Source: an uncultured Collinsella sp. (GTDB taxonomy: Bacteria; Actinomycetota; Coriobacteriia; Coriobacteriales; Coriobacteriaceae). Taken from it: a stretch of DNA of 8,955 nucleotides. The stretch's first letter is position 1, and every line of letters begins with the position of its first letter. Positions 7,172 through 8,955 of the stretch are shown here, in pieces. The notes under the pieces are model-generated. The model had not been told where the DNA came from and did not search any database. It worked only from the letters and a program-made list of their open reading frames with translations. Position numbers and translations under genes: made by a program. The stretch is from NCBI GenBank assembly GCA_900555765.1, contig USMA01000033.1, positions 1 to 8,955 of the forward strand, given 5' to 3'.

Positions 7172-8230
7172 CTAGGAGGAGGACTCCTCATCGTCTGAAC
7201 TGGGCGACCTCGCGTAGAAGTCCCTGTATCGGAGCGTTTTCGGGTTGCGCATTGCCCGATCCAACACGAACGCCGCCTTTTCCATCTTGTCGCGGGGAGG
7301 GTTCATCATCACCCAGAAGAGGTCGAGGTAGCCGCCGAGCCTGGTGCGGTCGAACCCCGTGTGGGAGTCGAGGAACAGGCGCAGCAGATAGCAGAGCCGG
7401 TTGACCGCGGCGAGCGGGTTCTCCGGGTCGGGCAGGCGCTTGATGAGCTTGGAGTTGTGCCGCTCGCTGCGCAGGCCCAGCTCGCGGACCAGGCGGTTGT
7501 GGCCGTTCTCCATGTCGTGGACCAGCGTCGAGCCGCGCGCCACATGGCCCCCGAAGGCGGCGAGGGTGCGCGCGCCGCTGGTCTTGCCGAGCCCCTCGTC
7601 GGCGAACACCGCCGCCCCGCTCCCGTCGCAGCCGATGCCGATGCAGTGCTTCCCCTTGGAGAAGCCGCCCGGGACCTTGGAGCCGTCGGGCATCCTCGGC
7701 TGGTCCGCCAGCGGCAGCGGGTACATCATCTCGTCGATCTCCACCCGGCCGGCCAGGACGGCGCCCTCCTGCACCCCCTCCAGCACCGCGAGCAGCTTGG
7801 CGAGCCAGTACGGCGGCGTGGTGGCCGACCTGCGGCCCGACCGGGCCGCGCCCGCCAGGCTGCCGTAGGAGAAGACCTCGAGGAGGATCTCCGGCCAGGC
7901 GGCGACGGGCAGCTTGCGGCCGTCGAAGACGGTGCCGGTGGCCGGGTTGAACGCGCGGCCGCAGGACAGGCAGCGCCACCGGCGCACGCCGTTGGCGTCG
8001 CGCCCGTTGCCCTCGATCGCCGGCGAGCCGCAGCGCGGGCACGCGTCGCGGTCGTAGCCGTTGAAGAAATCGGCCTCGCCGACCAGGCCGGCGCCCGCGT
8101 GGCGGTAGCGGTACATGTCGCGGTGGCAGTCCCTGACGATCCTCTCGGCCGGGGACAGCTCGCCGTCGCCGGCGCCGTCCCACGGCGTGGCCGACGGCGC
8201 CGGGCGCCGCCGCTTCTCGTCTCCGCTCAT
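7172..8230 (-). CDS. IS1595-family (ISXO2-like) transposase
   Basis: The protein has 352 residues from the ATG at 8230. An N-terminal zinc ribbon (C64, C67, C87, C90: ACPRCG and RCLSCGRAFNPATG) is followed by an ISXO2-type DDE/N domain: D166 in RVEIDEM, GKHCIGIGCDG, D239 in LVHDMENGHN, and N277 in AVNRLCYLLRLF. The tail is Asp/Ser-rich. The frame is also open back to an ATG at 8302, which would give 376 residues, but I chose 8230 because it has a GAGGAC ribosome binding site 7 nt upstream and the family-like sequence begins only after it, while the 8302 ATG has none. That binding site is buried in a 13-bp stem (8232-8279), as in IS elements that limit transposase translation. No disabling change is visible. 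Very high GC, unlike both flanks. Confidence 0.9.
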   Translation of the reverse strand: MSGDEKRRRPAPSATPWDGAGDGELSPAERIVRDCHRDMYRYRHAGAGLVGEADFFNGYDRDACPRCGSPAIEGNGRDANGVRRWRCLSCGRAFNPATGTVFDGRKLPVAAWPEILLEVFSYGSLAGAARSGRRSATTPPYWLAKLLAVLEGVQEGAVLAGRVEIDEMMYPLPLADQPRMPDGSKVPGGFSKGKHCIGIGCDGSGAAVFADEGLGKTSGARTLAAFGGHVARGSTLVHDMENGHNRLVRELGLRSERHNSKLIKRLPDPENPLAAVNRLCYLLRLFLDSHTGFDRTRLGGYLDLFWVMMNPPRDKMEKAAFVLDRAMRNPKTLRYRDFYARSPSSDDEESSS

Positions 8231-8231
8231 G

Positions 8232-8279
8232 GTGGAAGTCCTCGCTGCCCGGAGGGACGGCGACGCCGAGGACTTCCAC
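8232..8279 (-). promoter_or_regulatory. Leader hairpin covering the transposase ribosome binding site
   Basis: GTGGAAGTCCTCG (8232-8244) and CGAGGACTTCCAC (8267-8279) are perfect 13-bp complements with a 22-nt loop. In the - strand mRNA the second arm contains the GAGGAC ribosome binding site and ends one base before the ATG at 8230. The stem should block initiation, as known for IS10 and IS200-type leaders. The match is exact in sequence; the regulatory role is inferred. Confidence 0.65.
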
Positions 8280-8339
8280 ATCGCAAGAGCATCGCCGTCC
8301 ATCCGGGCGGTCTCGCGGATGGATGTTCTGTTGCCTGCG

Positions 8340-8345
8340 ATTATA
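8340..8345 (-). promoter_or_regulatory. -10 box of the IS1595-like transposase promoter
   Basis: A perfect TATAAT lies on the - strand about 110 bp upstream of the transposase ATG, inside the element. The upstream 17-bp-spaced hexamer is GC-rich and does not match a -35. Transcripts from here would contain both arms of the leader hairpin. Confidence 0.4.
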
Positions 8346-8397
8346 GGGCAACGCGCGCGGCGGCGGATGCGCTACCCACATTCTGCAAAGGAGGATT

Positions 8398-8698
8398 TTC
8401 AAGCATTTTACCGATGACGGCTACACAGGGCGTAACTTCAACCGTCCCGGATTTCAGGCAATGCTTGCAGAAGCCGAAGCCGGGAAAATCGGTACGATTA
8501 TCGTCAAGGATATGAGCCGTTTCTGCAGAAACTATCTTGAGGTCGGCTTTTATACCGAGATTCTGTTCCCCAAGAAGCAGATACGCTTTGTCGCAATCAA
8601 TAACAGCGTGGACAGCGACAAACCACAGGATAACGACTTCACCCCGTTCCTCAACATAATGAACGAGTGGTATGCCAAGGACACCAGCAACAAAATAA
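8398..8698 (+). pseudogene. Fragment of a large serine recombinase (resolvase/invertase domain)
   Basis: Frame 1 reads FKHFTDDGYTGRNFNRPGFQ directly after the IS1595-like end and continues through GKIGTIIVKDMSRFCRNYLE, FPKKQIRFVAINNSVDS and FTPFLNIMNEWYAKDTSNKI. These are the middle and end of the N-terminal catalytic domain of large serine recombinases from Tn916/Tn5397-like and other Firmicutes conjugative or mobilisable elements. SRFCRN holds the two conserved arginines, with Cys where Gly or Ala is more usual. The catalytic serine and the start are lost to the IS. After about 8695 the family sequence stops and frame 1 runs on as an unrelated shadow to 8886; the DNA-binding recombinase domain is absent. 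Non-functional remnant. Confidence 0.82.
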
Positions 8699-8878
8699 GC
8701 CGAGCAAGAAGCGTTGGAAAAAGCCGACACCGTAACGGCGAAGCTGAAAGACGATTCCAAACTTCCCCAGACCGGCGATACAAGCAACCTTGCACTGTGG
8801 ATTGCCCTGTTGTTCATCAGCGGCGGGGCAGCCATTGGCACAACGATTGTCAGCAGAAAGAAAAAGTACAACAGATAA
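8699..8878 (+). pseudogene. C-terminal end of an LPXTG sortase-anchored surface protein
   Basis: Frame 2 is open for 59 codons to the TAA at 8876-8878. It reads AEQEALEKADTVTAKLKDDS, then LPQTG (8762-8776), a hydrophobic segment of about 20 residues (starting LALWIALLF), and the positively charged tail SRKKKYNR. This is a complete class A-type sortase signal of a Gram-positive cell-wall protein. The acidic/helical part before it resembles the stalk end of large adhesins or the FIVAR-type repeats they carry. There is no start codon or ribosome binding site: the frame is closed by a TAA at 8696-8698 that belongs to recombinase sequence. The remnant is fused directly behind the recombinase fragment and followed by its own terminator. 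Confidence 0.82.
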
Positions 8879-8892
8879 TTGAATAGTGTTCC

Positions 8893-8914
8893 CTTGCTCC
8901 ATCTTCCGAGCAAG
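8893..8914 (+). other. Small inverted repeat before the terminator
   Basis: CTTGCTC (8893-8899) and GAGCAAG (8908-8914) form a 7-bp stem with an 8-nt loop, 2 nt before the intrinsic terminator. No T tract follows. It may simply protect the mRNA 3' end. Confidence 0.4.
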
Positions 8915-8916
8915 AC

Positions 8917-8946
8917 AAAAGCGTCGTAGCAATACGGCGCTTTTTT
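8917..8946 (+). terminator. Rho-independent terminator with GCAA tetraloop
   Basis: AAAAGCGTCGTA and TACGGCGCTTTT pair in a 12-bp stem with one G-T wobble and a GCAA loop, and T residues run to 8946. It lies 38 bp after the LPXTG gene stop and is oriented to end that transcript. The A tract on the 5' side allows some bidirectional activity. Confidence 0.85.
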
Positions 8947-8955
8947 GTTACCCGG

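Larger units (their letters stand above)
7149..8397 (-). mobile_element. IS1595-like insertion sequence, about 1.25 kb
   Basis: The inverted ends 7149-7171 (+) and 8375-8397 (-) match at 22 of 23 positions, starting AATCCTCCTTTGCAGA. They enclose one IS1595/ISXO2-type transposase gene whose stop codon (7172-7174) abuts the left end. No 8-bp direct duplication flanks it: TCACCTAT (7141-7148) against TTCAAGCA (8398-8405). The left flank is a helicase fragment and the right flank a serine-recombinase fragment, so the element does not sit in a simple insertion site. Confidence 0.82.

Noticed and set aside
7361..8515. A 384-codon + strand frame and a 404-codon - strand frame over the IS1595-like transposase
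   Set aside because: Both are alternate-frame shadows of the transposase, with repetitive Arg/Gly or Ala/Val/Asp composition.
8341..8913. A 190-codon - strand frame with hydrophobic segments, as a membrane protein
   Set aside because: It is antisense to the serine recombinase and LPXTG fragments, which have specific family motifs on the + strand.
1..8955. CRISPR arrays, tRNA or rRNA genes, riboswitches
   Set aside because: No spaced direct repeats, cloverleaf arms or conserved RNA cores were seen on either strand, though reading by eye can miss small structured RNAs.

Overview
The window looks like a stretch of a gut-type, high-GC actinobacterial genome, most likely a Coriobacteriia member such as Collinsella. 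This is inferred from the GC-rich third positions, the large CoA-dehydratase-activase gene and the style of the two GC-rich insertion sequences; no rRNA or tRNA is present to confirm it. Foreign pieces of lower GC are joined to it on the right, and every one of those joints is abrupt.

Layout. (1) Bases 1-839, + strand: the 3' part of an SPFH-domain protein with a C-terminal SHOCT helix, broken by a frameshift near base 585. (2) Bases 914-4989, - strand: a two-gene operon in which a TetR-type regulator precedes a 1117-residue double-ASKHA activase/DUF2229 protein of the 2-hydroxyacyl-CoA dehydratase activator type, with an 11-bp gap holding the ribosome binding site. Two palindromes upstream of the regulator look like its operators. 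(3) Bases 5080-6645: a nearly complete ISL3-family insertion sequence pointing at the operon. (4) Bases 6646-7148, - strand: an internal fragment of a DEAD/DEAH-type helicase, cut by an IS at each end. (5) Bases 7149-8397: an IS1595-like insertion sequence with 23-bp inverted ends and a leader hairpin that covers the transposase ribosome binding site. (6) Bases 8398-8955, + strand: a fragment of a large serine recombinase joined directly to the last 59 codons of an LPXTG cell-wall-anchored surface protein, followed by a strong intrinsic terminator.

How it fits together. Only the TetR-activase operon and the two transposases look intact. The activase would hydrolyse ATP to inject an electron into a partner 2-hydroxyacyl-CoA dehydratase-like enzyme, but no dehydratase subunit is in the window, so its partner is elsewhere or unknown. 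The TetR protein probably represses its own operon. The right half is a graveyard of mobile-element pieces. Neither IS shows a target-site duplication and the sequences flanking each are unrelated genes, so the region arose by recombination and deletion between IS copies, or is a mis-joined assembly. I see no complete undescribed system. The points most worth following are the orphan activase with its Ala-rich N-terminal helix, the helicase remnant (possibly from a defence island), and the hairpins in the two IS leaders.
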